From Polaribacter sp. IC066 (GTDB lineage: Bacteria > Bacteroidota > Bacteroidia > Flavobacteriales > Flavobacteriaceae): a DNA stretch of 62,508 nt. Positions 44,843-54,188 of this stretch are shown here, in pieces. Location of the stretch: NCBI RefSeq assembly GCF_007997085.1, contig NZ_VORR01000024.1, positions 1 to 62,508 on the forward strand, read 5' to 3'. Position 1 is the stretch's first letter, and each line of letters opens with the position of its first letter. Both the position numbers and the translations under genes were made by a program. Below the pieces are notes generated by a model that did not search any database, had not been told where the DNA came from, and saw only the letters and a program-made list of their open reading frames with translations.

Positions 44843-45721
44843 TTGATGCCATTTCCCTCTAAAAGTAATATTCTACTCCCAAGTTTAAGAATTCCGAAAG
44901 CCGTTCAGTGGTCTTTTAAAATAATCAACTTTATCTCTACTCGTTTTACTTTATACCTTGCCTCAAAACTACTCACAACTCCTATTACTTTTAAAACTCC
45001 TAATAGAGAATTGGGAATGGAAAAAGCTTCTCAAAAAAAAATATTGCATGTTTCGGCTATTGATAAAGATATTCATATTTTATCATACGGCTTTTCTAAA
45101 AAAAAAATTTTAGTAGCGCATGGCTGGGCTGGCAGAAGTACGCAGCTTTTTATGATTGCAAATACACTTTTAGAACAAGGCTTTATGGTGATTTCCTTTG
45201 ATGCACCCGCACACGGAAAATCTACAGGAAAAAGAACTAATTTAATAGAATTTATAGAAACTATTAAAGCGATTCATTACGAATATGGTTCGTTTACCGC
45301 CGCTGTTGGGCATTCTTTTGGTGCTGTGGCACTTCTGAATATGCAAGCAAACAAAGCTATTTTTAAATGTTTAATAACTATTGGTTCTGCTGATAAAGTT
45401 GATGATATTTTTCTTAATTTTGTAACCAATTTAGGGTTGGATTCTAATTTTGGGGAAAAATTCGTTGATTATTTTGAGCATAAAAAAAAGCTTAACCTTT
45501 CTGATTATGATGCAAGCAATGCGGCTAAAAAGGTTAAAATACCCGTTTTAGTAATTCATGATAGAATTGATGGTGATGTTTATGTAAGTTGTGCCATAAA
45601 TATTCGTCTGAACTTAAAGAAAGGAACTCTTTTTATTAGCAATGAATTAGGACACACAAAAATTCTTCGTGATAAAAATACAACCCATAGAATTGTAAAT
45701 TTCATAACACAAAACACATGA
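44843..45721 (+). CDS. Alpha/beta hydrolase
   Basis: Hydrolase of 292 residues with no clear signal peptide. The oxyanion-hole region is VAHGWAGRSTQL, the nucleophile elbow is AVGHSFGAVALL (Ser near 161), a likely acid is in VIHDRIDGDVYV and the base His is in ELGHTKILRD. Substrate unknown. The stop codon overlaps the msrB start in ATGA, so the two are co-translated, although no functional link is obvious. Confidence 0.82.
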   Translation: MMPFPSKSNILLPSLRIPKAVQWSFKIINFISTRFTLYLASKLLTTPITFKTPNRELGMEKASQKKILHVSAIDKDIHILSYGFSKKKILVAHGWAGRSTQLFMIANTLLEQGFMVISFDAPAHGKSTGKRTNLIEFIETIKAIHYEYGSFTAAVGHSFGAVALLNMQANKAIFKCLITIGSADKVDDIFLNFVTNLGLDSNFGEKFVDYFEHKKKLNLSDYDASNAAKKVKIPVLVIHDRIDGDVYVSCAINIRLNLKKGTLFISNELGHTKILRDKNTTHRIVNFITQNT

Positions 45722-46194
45722 AAAAAGTAGCAAGTATTTTAATTTTAACATTGATGTTTAGCTGCGTAGGAAACGCACAAGATACATCCAAAGAAAAAAA
45801 CACCTATAAAGTTGTAAAAACAGCCTCTGAATGGAAAGAATTACTTTCTCCGATTGCCTACAATGTTTTAAGAGAAGCTGGAACAGAAAAACCTTATACC
45901 CACGAATTTAAAGAGATTACAGGCAACGGAATTTTTGTTTGTGCTGCGTGTAAAACTGAATTGTATAAAGCTGAACATAAATTTGATTCAGGAACCGGAT
46001 GGCCTTCTTTTGACAGAGCTGTAAAAGGGAATGTTGAGTTAGATGTTGATTATAAAATTGGCTATGCAAGAACAGAACTTAAGTGTAATACGTGCGGTGG
46101 TCATTTAGGGCACTCTTTTGATGATGGGCCGAAAACTACAGGAAAACGTCATTGTATTAATGGAGCAGCTTTAGAATTTATTGCAGAAAAATAA
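45718..46194 (+). CDS. msrB: Exported methionine-R-sulfoxide reductase
   Basis: Enzyme of 158 residues that reduces the R form of methionine sulfoxide. The zinc-holding cysteine pairs are in CAACKTELY and CNTCGGHLGH, the substrate site in GTGWPSFDRA, and the catalytic Cys in KRHCINGAAL. The N-terminus MKKVASILILTLMFSC is a signal peptide with a relaxed lipobox, so the protein works outside the cytoplasm and repairs oxidised envelope proteins. It overlaps the upstream hydrolase gene by 4 bases. Confidence 0.92.
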   Translation: MKKVASILILTLMFSCVGNAQDTSKEKNTYKVVKTASEWKELLSPIAYNVLREAGTEKPYTHEFKEITGNGIFVCAACKTELYKAEHKFDSGTGWPSFDRAVKGNVELDVDYKIGYARTELKCNTCGGHLGHSFDDGPKTTGKRHCINGAALEFIAEK

Positions 46195-46252
46195 ATTTAT
46201 TTTTAAGTTCTCTTTAAAATAGTATCTTTAAAGCCTTGTTGAGACTTTAAAG

Positions 46253-47749
46253 ATGAAAAAAATAAAATTTCCAAGCGCACAAACAGTACTATTAAGCATA
46301 GCCGCTTTTGTTGCGCTTTTAACTTGGTGCATACCTTCTGGTCAATATGATCGATTAGCCTACAATAAAGAAGATAATTCTTTTGTAAAAACGAGTAAAG
46401 AAAATTCAATAGCTTTAGAAGCTACTCAAAAAACATTAGATGATTTACAGGTTAAGATTCCGATAGAAAAATTTACATCAGGAGCTATTTACAAACCTAT
46501 TAGCATTCCAGAAACGTATCAAAAATTAGAAGCAAGGCCCCAAGGTATTATTGCCTTTATTTTATCGCCATTAAAAGGAATTATAGCGGTTGCAGATATT
46601 ATTATTTTAGTACTTTTTATTGGCGGATTAGTGGCCATTGTAAATTTTACAGGTGCTTTTGAAGCCGGAATTACTAGACTTTCTAAACTGTTAGAAGGCA
46701 AAGAGTTTATTTTGATTATTGCCGTAACTTGTTTAATTGCTTTAGGAGGAACCACTTTTGGCCTAGCAGAAGAAACAATTGCCTTCTACCCTATTTTAGC
46801 TCCTATTTTTATAGCGGCTAAATACGATGCTTTAGTTGCTTTAGCTTCTATTTACGTGGGTACAAGTATTGGCACCATGGTTTCTACCACAAATCCATTT
46901 AGTACTATAATTGCATCAAATTCTGCCGGAATTAATTGGACTACCGGAATTGAAGGAAGAATTATAATGCTTACCATAAGTTTAATTATTTGCATTTTGT
47001 ACATTTTAAGATATGCAGAAAAAGTAAAAAAAGATCCTACAAAATCGATTATTTATGATCAGAAAGAAAGTATCGAAAAAATGTTTTCTTTTCAAAAATC
47101 GACCAAAACCATCAATTTTAATTTTCGTTTAAAATTAGTACTTTTTATTTTTGCGATGTGTTTTGTAATTATGGTTTATGGCGTTATTAGTTTAGATTGG
47201 TGGTTTTTAGAAATGACAGGAGTTTTCTTTGTTGGCGCACTTTTAATAGGATTTTTATGTAGAATAAATGAAACCGTTTTTGTAAACACTTTTATAACAG
47301 GTGCTAGCGAATTGTTAAGCGTCGCTTTTATAATCGGTTTGGCAAGAGGTGTTACCGTTTTAATGGAAGATGGTTTAATTAGCGATACGTTATTATTTTA
47401 CGCGAGTTCATTTACAGAAGGTATGAATAAAGGATTATTTATAAATTCTATTATGTTTGTTTATAGCGGATTAGCCTTTTTTATTCCGTCTACATCAGGA
47501 ATGGCCGTTTTAACAATGCCGATTATGTCTCCTTTAGCAGATACAGTTGCTTTGGGCAGAGAACATATTGTAAATGCTTATTTGTTAGGCGTTGGGTTAT
47601 TTAACTTTATAAACCCTACAGGTTTGGTTTTAGCATCTCTTGCCATGATAAAAGTTGGGTATGATAAGTGGTTAAAATTTGTATTGCCTTTGGTGCTTAT
47701 TTTGATGCTAGTATCGATGGCGTTTTTAACGGTTTCTGTTTACATATAA
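46253..47749 (+). CDS. YfcC-family integral membrane transporter
   Basis: Transporter of 498 residues with about 12 membrane segments. The N-terminus KFPSAQTVLLSIAAFVALLT, then IPSGQYDR, is the usual opening of the YfcC/DcuC-related family. Internal signatures include LIALGGTTFGLAEETIAFYP, SIYVGTSIGTMVSTTNPFST and FFIPSTSGMAVLTMPIMSPL. A large soluble insertion (about 35-90) follows the first segment. Relatives move amino acids, peptides or C4-dicarboxylates; the substrate here is not evident. Transcribed alone. Confidence 0.87.
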   Translation: MKKIKFPSAQTVLLSIAAFVALLTWCIPSGQYDRLAYNKEDNSFVKTSKENSIALEATQKTLDDLQVKIPIEKFTSGAIYKPISIPETYQKLEARPQGIIAFILSPLKGIIAVADIIILVLFIGGLVAIVNFTGAFEAGITRLSKLLEGKEFILIIAVTCLIALGGTTFGLAEETIAFYPILAPIFIAAKYDALVALASIYVGTSIGTMVSTTNPFSTIIASNSAGINWTTGIEGRIIMLTISLIICILYILRYAEKVKKDPTKSIIYDQKESIEKMFSFQKSTKTINFNFRLKLVLFIFAMCFVIMVYGVISLDWWFLEMTGVFFVGALLIGFLCRINETVFVNTFITGASELLSVAFIIGLARGVTVLMEDGLISDTLLFYASSFTEGMNKGLFINSIMFVYSGLAFFIPSTSGMAVLTMPIMSPLADTVALGREHIVNAYLLGVGLFNFINPTGLVLASLAMIKVGYDKWLKFVLPLVLILMLVSMAFLTVSVYI

Positions 47750-47860
47750 TAAAGGTTTTTCGAGCGTCAACTCAAGCTTTCATTAAAGTACTTTGAGTTG
47801 TTATATTCGCACTAAAAGGTCATCCAGCACTCTCTCTATGCGCTAGATCTATAATGGTTT

Positions 47861-48606
47861 TCAAAGAACTTCAAACGTTATTAACTCGATTATATATTTG
47901 ATATCAGCCAGCCATTTTTCTCCTAATTTTTGACTATATAAATTTCTATTGAATTCATTTTTTACAATTAAATAGGAATGATTAAAATCTATTGTAACCA
48001 CAAATTTTCGTTTTAAAAAACTTCTTAATTCTACTTCTTTTATCAGTAATCCTATGGAAGAACGGGAGTACATCAAACTTTAACATTCACACTTTTTTTT
48101 GAATCCTACGCATACCACAAGTTTCTCGACGTTGCTTAAAAATAACTTTAATCTTTTCTTTTAAAAATGTTCTTGGTCTTTTTAAAAAAAAATAGGTTTA
48201 TTTATAAATCGATTATAGTATGTGTTTTTGCTAACCTTCATGGAAATACGCATTTTTTTAACTGGACCTATCCAAAATATTATCTAAAATAAATTGATCT
48301 CTTATAGTTCGCTTTTGAAGATTTGAGATTAAAAGGAGAAAACATCGTTTTCGGGTAGTTTGCTCACCGCCTTTTTTAAGATATCACTTTATATTCTTTA
48401 ATTCTTTTTTAAGTGCTTGGAGTTCTTGCGCTTCCAGCTGTATTTTTTTTTAAAAAATCTCCAGAATTTAACGTGTATTCACGTTTCCGACGTCTAAACA
48501 TGGTAAAGCTTAAACCATAATCTTCATTAACATGCTTGATCTTAATACAGTAATTTAGTCGTTCTACGATCAAAACTTTAAATTCATAATCATATTTTTT
48601 TACCAT
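47861..48606 (-). pseudogene. Decayed IS3-family transposase (OrfA and OrfB remnants)
   Basis: Two recognisable blocks remain on the minus strand. 48409-48606 encodes MVKKYDYEFKVLIVERLNYC onward, the OrfA helix-turn-helix opening. 47861-48076 encodes a piece of the OrfB integrase with FNHSYLIVKNEFNRNL and GEKWLADIKYI, the stretch before the first catalytic Asp. The DNA between them encodes further transposase-like fragments (a DILKKAV-like piece near 48370) with stops and frameshifts. The rest of the integrase, including the catalytic DDE residues, is gone. No clear terminal repeats or target duplication were found. Confidence 0.8.
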
Positions 48607-48820
48607 AAGTCAAATATAAATTTATCAGCTCATAAAAACCGCCATATTTAAGGGAGTCACTCCACTTTCGTAATCTAACGAAAATCATCAAGACGAAAGA
48701 AAAGACTGTGCTAAAGGTTTTTTATGCTTGTTTATCAAAGTTCTCACAAATTTTTCTTAACTACTTTAGTTGTATATTTTTAAATAGGAATTAAATCTTT
48801 TATAAGCGAACTCTAATATT
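48607..48820. other. Intergenic upstream of ffh
   Basis: About 210 bases between the IS3 remnant and the ffh promoter, with no further gene seen. It may contain the eroded end of the IS. Confidence 0.4.
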
Positions 48821-48828
48821 TATATTTG
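48821..48828 (+). promoter_or_regulatory. -7 box of ffh
   Basis: TATATTTG, 26 bases before the ATG at 48855. Confidence 0.55.
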
Positions 48829-48854
48829 TAACTCCAAAATAAAGAACACCAATT

Positions 48855-50183
48855 ATGTTTAATAATTTAAGCGACAAATTAGATAAAGCCTTACACACTC
48901 TAAAAGGGCACGGTAAAATTACAGAAGTAAACGTTGCCGAAACTTTAAAAGAAGTTAGAAGAGCACTTTTAGATGCCGATGTTAACTTTAAAATTGCAAA
49001 AGATTTTACCAAAAAGGTACAAACTGCAGCTTTAGGACAAGATGTTTTAACAACATTAAATCCTGGTCAGTTAATGGTAAAGTTGGTTAAAGATGAACTA
49101 ACTACTTTAATGGGCGGCGAAACCGTTGGTATTAATTTAGGTGGCTCACCAACCGTAATTTTAATGTCGGGTTTGCAAGGTTCTGGTAAAACTACTTTTT
49201 CAGGAAAATTAGCAAACTATCTTAAAAACAAAAAAGCAAAGCAAGTTTTATTAGTAGGGTGTGATGTGTATAGACCTGCTGCCATAAATCAATTGCAGGT
49301 TGTCGGAGAACAAATTGGGGTTGAAGTCTATGCAGAGGTTGGCAACAACAATCCTGTAGAAATTTCTCAAAACGCCCTTAAACATGCCAAAGCAACAGGT
49401 AAAAATGTTGTAATTATTGATACAGCTGGTCGTTTGGCTGTTGATACAGAGATGATGAATGAAATTTCTAACATTCATAAAGCTGTTCAACCACAAGAAA
49501 CTTTATTCGTTGTAGATTCTATGACTGGTCAAGATGCTGTAAATACGGCAAAAGCATTTAATGATATTTTAAATTTTGATGGTGTTGTATTAACAAAATT
49601 AGATGGTGATACTCGTGGTGGAGCTGCTTTATCTATTAAATCTGTAGTTGATAAACCAATTAAGTTTATTGGTACTGGAGAAAAAATGGATGCTCTTGAT
49701 GTTTTCTATCCAGATAGAATGGCAGACAGAATTTTGGGAATGGGAGATGTTATTTCTCTTGTAGAAAGAGCTCAAGATCAATATGACGAAGAAGAAGCTA
49801 GAAAATTACAAAAGAAAATTGCTAAAAATCAGTTTGGTTTCGACGACTTTTTAAGTCAGATTCAACAAATTAAAAAGATGGGAAGCATGAAAGATTTAAT
49901 GGGTATGATTCCTGGAGCCGGTAAAGCGATGAAAGATGTAGATATCGATGATGATGCTTTTCAAGGAATCGAAGCAATTATTCATTCAATGACACCTTCA
50001 GAAAGAAGCACACCAACATCTATAAATGCAAGTAGAAAAAAGAGAATTGCAAAAGGATCTGGAACTACCATTCAAGAAGTAAACCAATTGATGAAGCAAT
50101 TTAATCAAATGAGTAAAATGATGAAGATGATGCAAGGCGGTGGTGGCAAAAAAATGATGCAAATGATGAAAGGGATGCAATAG
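48855..50183 (+). CDS. ffh: Signal recognition particle protein Ffh
   Basis: GTPase of 442 residues that binds signal sequences and 4.5S RNA and delivers nascent membrane proteins to FtsY. The N domain holds LKEVRRALLDADVNFKIA. The G domain has GLQGSGKTTFSGKLA (P-loop), DVYRPAA, DTAGRLAVD and TKLDGDTRGGAAL. The M domain begins near 300 with the RNA-binding SMTPSERSTPTSINASRKKR and ends in a Met-rich tail MMKMMQGGGGKKMMQMM. Complete and normal. It is separated from folD by a heptamer repeat. Confidence 0.97.
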   Translation: MFNNLSDKLDKALHTLKGHGKITEVNVAETLKEVRRALLDADVNFKIAKDFTKKVQTAALGQDVLTTLNPGQLMVKLVKDELTTLMGGETVGINLGGSPTVILMSGLQGSGKTTFSGKLANYLKNKKAKQVLLVGCDVYRPAAINQLQVVGEQIGVEVYAEVGNNNPVEISQNALKHAKATGKNVVIIDTAGRLAVDTEMMNEISNIHKAVQPQETLFVVDSMTGQDAVNTAKAFNDILNFDGVVLTKLDGDTRGGAALSIKSVVDKPIKFIGTGEKMDALDVFYPDRMADRILGMGDVISLVERAQDQYDEEEARKLQKKIAKNQFGFDDFLSQIQQIKKMGSMKDLMGMIPGAGKAMKDVDIDDDAFQGIEAIIHSMTPSERSTPTSINASRKKRIAKGSGTTIQEVNQLMKQFNQMSKMMKMMQGGGGKKMMQMMKGMQ

Positions 50184-50189
50184 TTGGTC

Positions 50190-50223
50190 TTTAGCTTTTA
50201 GCTTTTAGCTTTTAGCTTTTAGC
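50190..50223. repeat. TTTTAGC heptamer tandem repeat
   Basis: Almost five copies (one partial, four complete) of the 7-base unit TTTTAGC lie directly behind the ffh stop codon. Such an array may vary in copy number between strains. It is outside any gene. Confidence 0.9.
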
Positions 50224-50313
50224 AAAAATAAAAACTCTATGGAACGACCAAACATCAATTTATAAAAAAAAAAAATTATTAAGATTCTTAAATTAGACAT
50301 TCAATAAAAAAAA

Positions 50314-51210
50314 ATGATTTTACTAGACGGAAAGAAAACTGCAGCAGATATTAAAGAAGAAATTGCTTTAGAAGTTAGAAACTTAAAAGATAACGGAGAC
50401 GATACGCCACATCTTGCAGCAATTATTATGGGAAATAATGGTGCAAGTATTACGTATGTAAACGCAAAAGTAAAAGCATGTGAAAGGGTTGGTTTTCAAT
50501 CTACCTTAATCAGGTTACCCGAAGAAACTACTGAAGACGAATTATTGAATGAAATTGCTGTTTTAAATGTTGACAAGGATATTGATGGATTTATAGTTCA
50601 ATTGCCGTTGCCAAAACATATCGATGAACAAAAAGTACTTATGGCTATCGATCCTGAAAAGGATGTAGATGGGTTTCACCCAACAAACGTTGGTAAAATG
50701 GCATTAAACCTCCCTACTTTTATTTCTGCTACTCCTTTCGGAATTTTAGAATTGTTAGAAAGGTACGCTATTGAAACCTCTGGAAAACATGTTGTTATTT
50801 TAGGAAGAAGTCATATTGTTGGCAGCCCAATGAGTATTTTACTATCACAAAAAAGAAAAGTTGGCAATGCAACTGTTACCATGTGTCATAGTAGAACAAA
50901 AAACTTAAAAGAAATTACTTTACAAGCAGATATTATAGTTGCTGCCATTGGTATTCCAGAATTCTTAAAAGCAGATATGGTTAAAGATCATGTAACCGTA
51001 ATTGATGTGGGAATTACACGTTTAGCAGATTCTACCAAGAAGAGTGGATATCGATTGGTTGGCGATGTTGCTTTTGCTGAAGTTGCCAAAAAGGCTGACT
51101 TTATAACCCCAGTTCCAGGAGGTGTTGGACCAATGACAATTGCCATGCTCTTAAAAAACACATTGCTTGCTTGCAAAAGAAAAAACGTAAATGAAAATAA
51201 CAAAAACTAG
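50314..51210 (+). CDS. folD: Bifunctional methylene-THF dehydrogenase/cyclohydrolase
   Basis: Cytosolic enzyme of 298 residues that interconverts 5,10-methylene-THF and 10-formyl-THF, supplying one-carbon units for purines and fMet. Signatures: [18 protein letters not shown] (catalytic Lys in YVNAK), [23 protein letters not shown], and the NADP site [15 protein letters not shown], ending [18 protein letters not shown]. The 3' end overlaps the YitT gene by 20 bases. Confidence 0.96.
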   Translation: MILLDGKKTAADIKEEIALEVRNLKDNGDDTPHLAAIIMGNNGASITYVNAKVKACERVGFQSTLIRLPEETTEDELLNEIAVLNVDKDIDGFIVQLPLPKHIDEQKVLMAIDPEKDVDGFHPTNVGKMALNLPTFISATPFGILELLERYAIETSGKHVVILGRSHIVGSPMSILLSQKRKVGNATVTMCHSRTKNLKEITLQADIIVAAIGIPEFLKADMVKDHVTVIDVGITRLADSTKKSGYRLVGDVAFAEVAKKADFITPVPGGVGPMTIAMLLKNTLLACKRKNVNENNKN

Positions 51211-52114
51211 TACTTATTTTTCTGAATATTTTCAAATTTTTATCGGGATTGTATTGACTAGTCTTGGCCTAAAGGCCTTTTTATTACCCAATGGTTTTTT
51301 AGATGGTGGTGTTACCGGTATTGCCTTATTGGTAAAAACGCAAGTAGATATTAACATGTCTTACTTACTCGTTATTTTTAGTATTCCGTTTTTAATTTTA
51401 GGATACTATACAGTTTCTAAAGCAATTGTAATCAAATCTATTGTTAGTATACTTGGAGTAGCTTTATTTATCCATTTTGAAAATTTTCAAACCATTACAA
51501 GTGATAAATTATTAATTTCAATTTTTGGTGGATTATTAGTTGGTTCTGGTATTGGCATTGCTATCAGAAATGGTTCTGTTTTAGATGGTTCAGAAATTCT
51601 TGGGGTTTTTATAAATGATAAATTTGGAGTAAGTATTGGTAAGGTAATTATGTTATTCAATATTGTATTATTTGCTGTTACTGCCGCCGTAATTTCTGTA
51701 GAAGTTGCCCTGTACTCTATTCTAACCTATATTATTGCTGCAAAAGTAACAGATACCGTAATAGAGGGTTTTGAAGATTTTATAGGGGTTACCATTGTTT
51801 CTAAAAAATACGATTTAATTAAAATAGCTATTTTAGAAGATTTAGGTGTTGGTCTAACCGTTTATAAAGGTAGTTCTGGTTTCGGTAGTAAGGGGCACAC
51901 AGAAGATTTTGATATTATACATACTATTATTAATAGAATTGATATAAAAAAAATGTATGGAATTATAAATACTATTGACACCGAAGCTTTTATTGTTGAA
52001 TTTGATGTTAACAATGTAAAAGGTGGTGTTTTAAGACATTATTTAAATAAGAAGAAGAATGCAAAATTCTTAAGTTTAAAGGCTTCTGTTTTAAATAAAA
52101 AAAAGAATAAATAG
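51191..52114 (+). CDS. YitT-family membrane protein (DUF2179)
   Basis: Protein of 307 residues with five or six membrane segments in the first 185 residues (for example [32 protein letters not shown] and [13 protein letters not shown]) and a cytoplasmic DUF2179 domain from about 215 ([20 protein letters not shown] onward). It fits the YitT/YqfU family of putative transporters whose substrate is not established. The start is inside the end of folD (20-base overlap), so translation is coupled. Confidence 0.88.
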   Translation: MKITKTSTYFSEYFQIFIGIVLTSLGLKAFLLPNGFLDGGVTGIALLVKTQVDINMSYLLVIFSIPFLILGYYTVSKAIVIKSIVSILGVALFIHFENFQTITSDKLLISIFGGLLVGSGIGIAIRNGSVLDGSEILGVFINDKFGVSIGKVIMLFNIVLFAVTAAVISVEVALYSILTYIIAAKVTDTVIEGFEDFIGVTIVSKKYDLIKIAILEDLGVGLTVYKGSSGFGSKGHTEDFDIIHTIINRIDIKKMYGIINTIDTEAFIVEFDVNNVKGGVLRHYLNKKKNAKFLSLKASVLNKKKNK

Positions 52115-52135
52115 GTTTGTAAGTTGGTCAGTTAA

Positions 52136-52180
52136 GAACAAAAAAAAACTCTTTCTAATAGAAAGAGTTTTTTTTTGTTC
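52136..52180. terminator. Bidirectional terminator between yitT and the FKBP-like gene
   Basis: AAAAACTCTTTC pairs with GAAAGAGTTTTT around the loop TAATA (52156-52160), flanked by further A and T runs. It serves both converging genes. Confidence 0.85.
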
Positions 52181-52194
52181 TGTATAAAATAGAT

Positions 52195-53115
52195 TTACCT
52201 AATATCAGGATTTAAATAATCTGGCAATGTAGTATTGTTCGGATCACTAAAATCATTTGTTGGATCTCCGTCATTATTAGCATCTTCGTCTTTTGTAAAA
52301 ACGCCATCGCCATCATCGTCTACATCAAAATAATTAGGAAAACCATCTCCATCTGTATCATCATTAAAAATATTTCCATCTCTATCAATATCTTCATCGA
52401 TAGAAGCGACTCCGTCGTTATCATGATCTGTATTCGGAACTAAATCTAATAAATCAACAAAAAACATTAAATTTGTGTCAACTAAATTATTAGAATAATT
52501 TTGTGCATTAGAAGACGGATATGCTAATCCAGAAGGTATAAACAAGACCCCTTTTCCTCCGTTTAAATACGTTATAGGACCATTAAAAACGCCTCCTGTA
52601 TTGGGATCCTTTTTGAGTTCACCTCCATGCAACTTTGTAAAGCCATAAGACCAACCTTTTATCACTGATAATAAGTTGAACCAAATACCGTTTATATTAC
52701 TATCAAAGTTTGTATTACTAAAACTTGTACCACCCATCGTTCTGCCAGAGTATTTTACAAATACCGAATCTAATTTTGTTGGCGATCCTTTATCTGGATC
52801 AGAACCAGAATTACCTTCTTTAGCAACATAGACATACAGCTTATAATCTATTGTGTTTTCGGTTATATCTATAATTTTTAGCTTCGGAGAATCATCCATC
52901 AAAGCAATTTTACCTGCCACTAATTGCTTCACCGAATCTACTTCGGCATCGTAATAATGATTCTTTAAAAATTTAACGATAGAATCGTTATCAGAGGCTG
53001 CTAATGAGATATGATCTATATTTGCAAACGGATTCACTCTTAAATTATCGTCGCCACAGGCATAGATTAGTGATGCGAAAAGTACAGCAACAAGTATATT
53101 TTTTATTTTTGTCAT
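52195..53115 (-). CDS. FKBP-like lipoprotein with calcium-binding TSP3 repeats
   Basis: Outer-membrane or periplasmic lipoprotein of 306 residues (lipobox LIYAC, Cys20). Residues about 85-235 resemble an FKBP peptidyl-prolyl isomerase domain: VFVKYSGRTMGGTSF, VIKGWSYGFTKLHGG, NGGKGVLFIPSGLAYP and LMFFVDLLDLVP. The tail from about 240 is a run of thrombospondin type 3 acidic repeats (DHDNDGVASIDEDIDRDG, DDTDGDGFPNYFDVDDDG), which bind calcium. It probably helps fold surface proteins or acts in the gliding/secretion apparatus. Monocistronic. Confidence 0.83.
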   Translation of the reverse strand: MTKIKNILVAVLFASLIYACGDDNLRVNPFANIDHISLAASDNDSIVKFLKNHYYDAEVDSVKQLVAGKIALMDDSPKLKIIDITENTIDYKLYVYVAKEGNSGSDPDKGSPTKLDSVFVKYSGRTMGGTSFSNTNFDSNINGIWFNLLSVIKGWSYGFTKLHGGELKKDPNTGGVFNGPITYLNGGKGVLFIPSGLAYPSSNAQNYSNNLVDTNLMFFVDLLDLVPNTDHDNDGVASIDEDIDRDGNIFNDDTDGDGFPNYFDVDDDGDGVFTKDEDANNDGDPTNDFSDPNNTTLPDYLNPDIR

Positions 53116-53153
53116 TTAGTGTAAAAATTTGTCGGTGCAATTTACCATTTTTA

Positions 53154-53161
53154 TACCTTTG
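53154..53161 (+). promoter_or_regulatory. -7 box for the S4/phosphoribosyltransferase operon
   Basis: TACCTTTG, 33 bases before the ATG at 53195. Confidence 0.5.
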
Positions 53162-53194
53162 TAAAAAGACAATTTATACATTTTAACTTTTTTT

Positions 53195-53575
53195 ATGAGA
53201 ATTGATAAATACTTATGGTGCATTCGCGTTTTTAAAACAAGAAGCATAGCAACGACGGCTTGCAAAAAAGGGCAAGTAAAAATTGACACCAAAAATGTTA
53301 AACCTTCTAAAGATATTTTTGGAGATGAATTAATCGTTGTCAGAAAAAATCAAATTAATTACCAAATAAAAGTTTTAGATTTACCCGTAAGCAGAGTTGG
53401 TGCAAAATTGGTAGATCTTTACAGAAAAGATACTACCCCGAAAGAGGAGTTTGAAAAAAATGAGCTTTTAAAGTATTCTAAAGATTACTATCGTAAAAAA
53501 GGAACAGGAAGACCTACAAAAAAAGATAGAAGAGATATAGAAGGATATACAGAAGATAGCGAAGAAAACCTATGA
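53195..53575 (+). CDS. S4-domain RNA-binding protein (Hsp15/HslR-like)
   Basis: Protein of 126 residues. The S4 domain is at the N-terminus: MRIDKYLWCIRVFKTRSIAT, then CKKGQVKIDTKNVKPSKDIF and the strand DELIVVRKNQINYQIKVL. A basic tail with RKKGTGRPTKKDRRDIEGY follows. Relatives bind ribosomal RNA, for example Hsp15 on dissociated 50S subunits carrying nascent chains. It overlaps the phosphoribosyltransferase gene by 4 bases (ATGA). Confidence 0.88.
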   Translation: MRIDKYLWCIRVFKTRSIATTACKKGQVKIDTKNVKPSKDIFGDELIVVRKNQINYQIKVLDLPVSRVGAKLVDLYRKDTTPKEEFEKNELLKYSKDYYRKKGTGRPTKKDRRDIEGYTEDSEENL

Positions 53576-54075
53576 TAGCAGAAAGCAACATGATCTTGAA
53601 TACTGTTCAAATTAATCAAAAGATTAAAAGAATTGGATATCAAATTTACGAGAGCAATAGCACCGAAAAAGAAGTTATTATTGCCGGTATTGTTGGTAAC
53701 GGATATATTTTTGCTCAAAGAATCGTAAAAGTTTTGCAAGAAATTTCTGAATTAAAAGTTACCATTTGCGAAGTACACATCAATAAGAAAAAACCGTTAG
53801 CTCTTATTACTACATCTTTAGAAATTGACGTTTACAAAAATAAATCTTTAGTTTTAGTAGATGACGTTCTTAATTCAGGTACTACTTTAATTTACGGAGT
53901 CAAGTTTTTTTTAGATGTACCTTTAAAAAGATTTAAGACAGCGGTATTAGTGAATAGAAATCATAAAAAATATCCTGTAAAAGCAGATTTTAAGGGCATT
54001 TCTTTATCCACCTCAATAAAAGAACATGTACAAGTAGATTTCTCTAAAAACGAATCTAAAGCATATTTAATTTAG
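53572..54075 (+). CDS. Phosphoribosyltransferase-family protein
   Basis: Type I phosphoribosyltransferase fold of 167 residues. The PRPP-binding loop VLVDDVLNSGTTLIYG is clear, and IVGNGYIFAQRI is the preceding pyrophosphate-loop region. The protein is close in length to PyrR and uracil/hypoxanthine transferases; the substrate cannot be named. The start could be at 53572 (overlapping the S4 gene as ATGA) or at an internal ATG at 53590. The overlap favours the first. Confidence 0.82.
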   Translation: MIAESNMILNTVQINQKIKRIGYQIYESNSTEKEVIIAGIVGNGYIFAQRIVKVLQEISELKVTICEVHINKKKPLALITTSLEIDVYKNKSLVLVDDVLNSGTTLIYGVKFFLDVPLKRFKTAVLVNRNHKKYPVKADFKGISLSTSIKEHVQVDFSKNESKAYLI

Positions 54076-54115
54076 TTTATTGTTCTTAAAATAAAGTTAA
54101 AAAAAAATTAAAATA

Positions 54116-54176
54116 AAGCATAAATAAAATGCCGCACAAATACGGTGCAAATTTATTTTATTTATGCCTGTTTTTT
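54116..54176. terminator. Bidirectional terminator
   Basis: GCATAAATAAAAT (54118-54130) pairs with ATTTTATTTATGC (54155-54167), followed by a T run. A smaller CCG/CGG stem lies in the loop. It ends both the phosphoribosyltransferase and the shikimate kinase transcripts. Confidence 0.7.
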
Positions 54177-54188
54177 TGCCGTTATCTA

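Noticed and set aside
50190..50223. Heptamer array as a CRISPR-like repeat
   Set aside because: The units are contiguous 7-mers without spacers and no cas genes are present.
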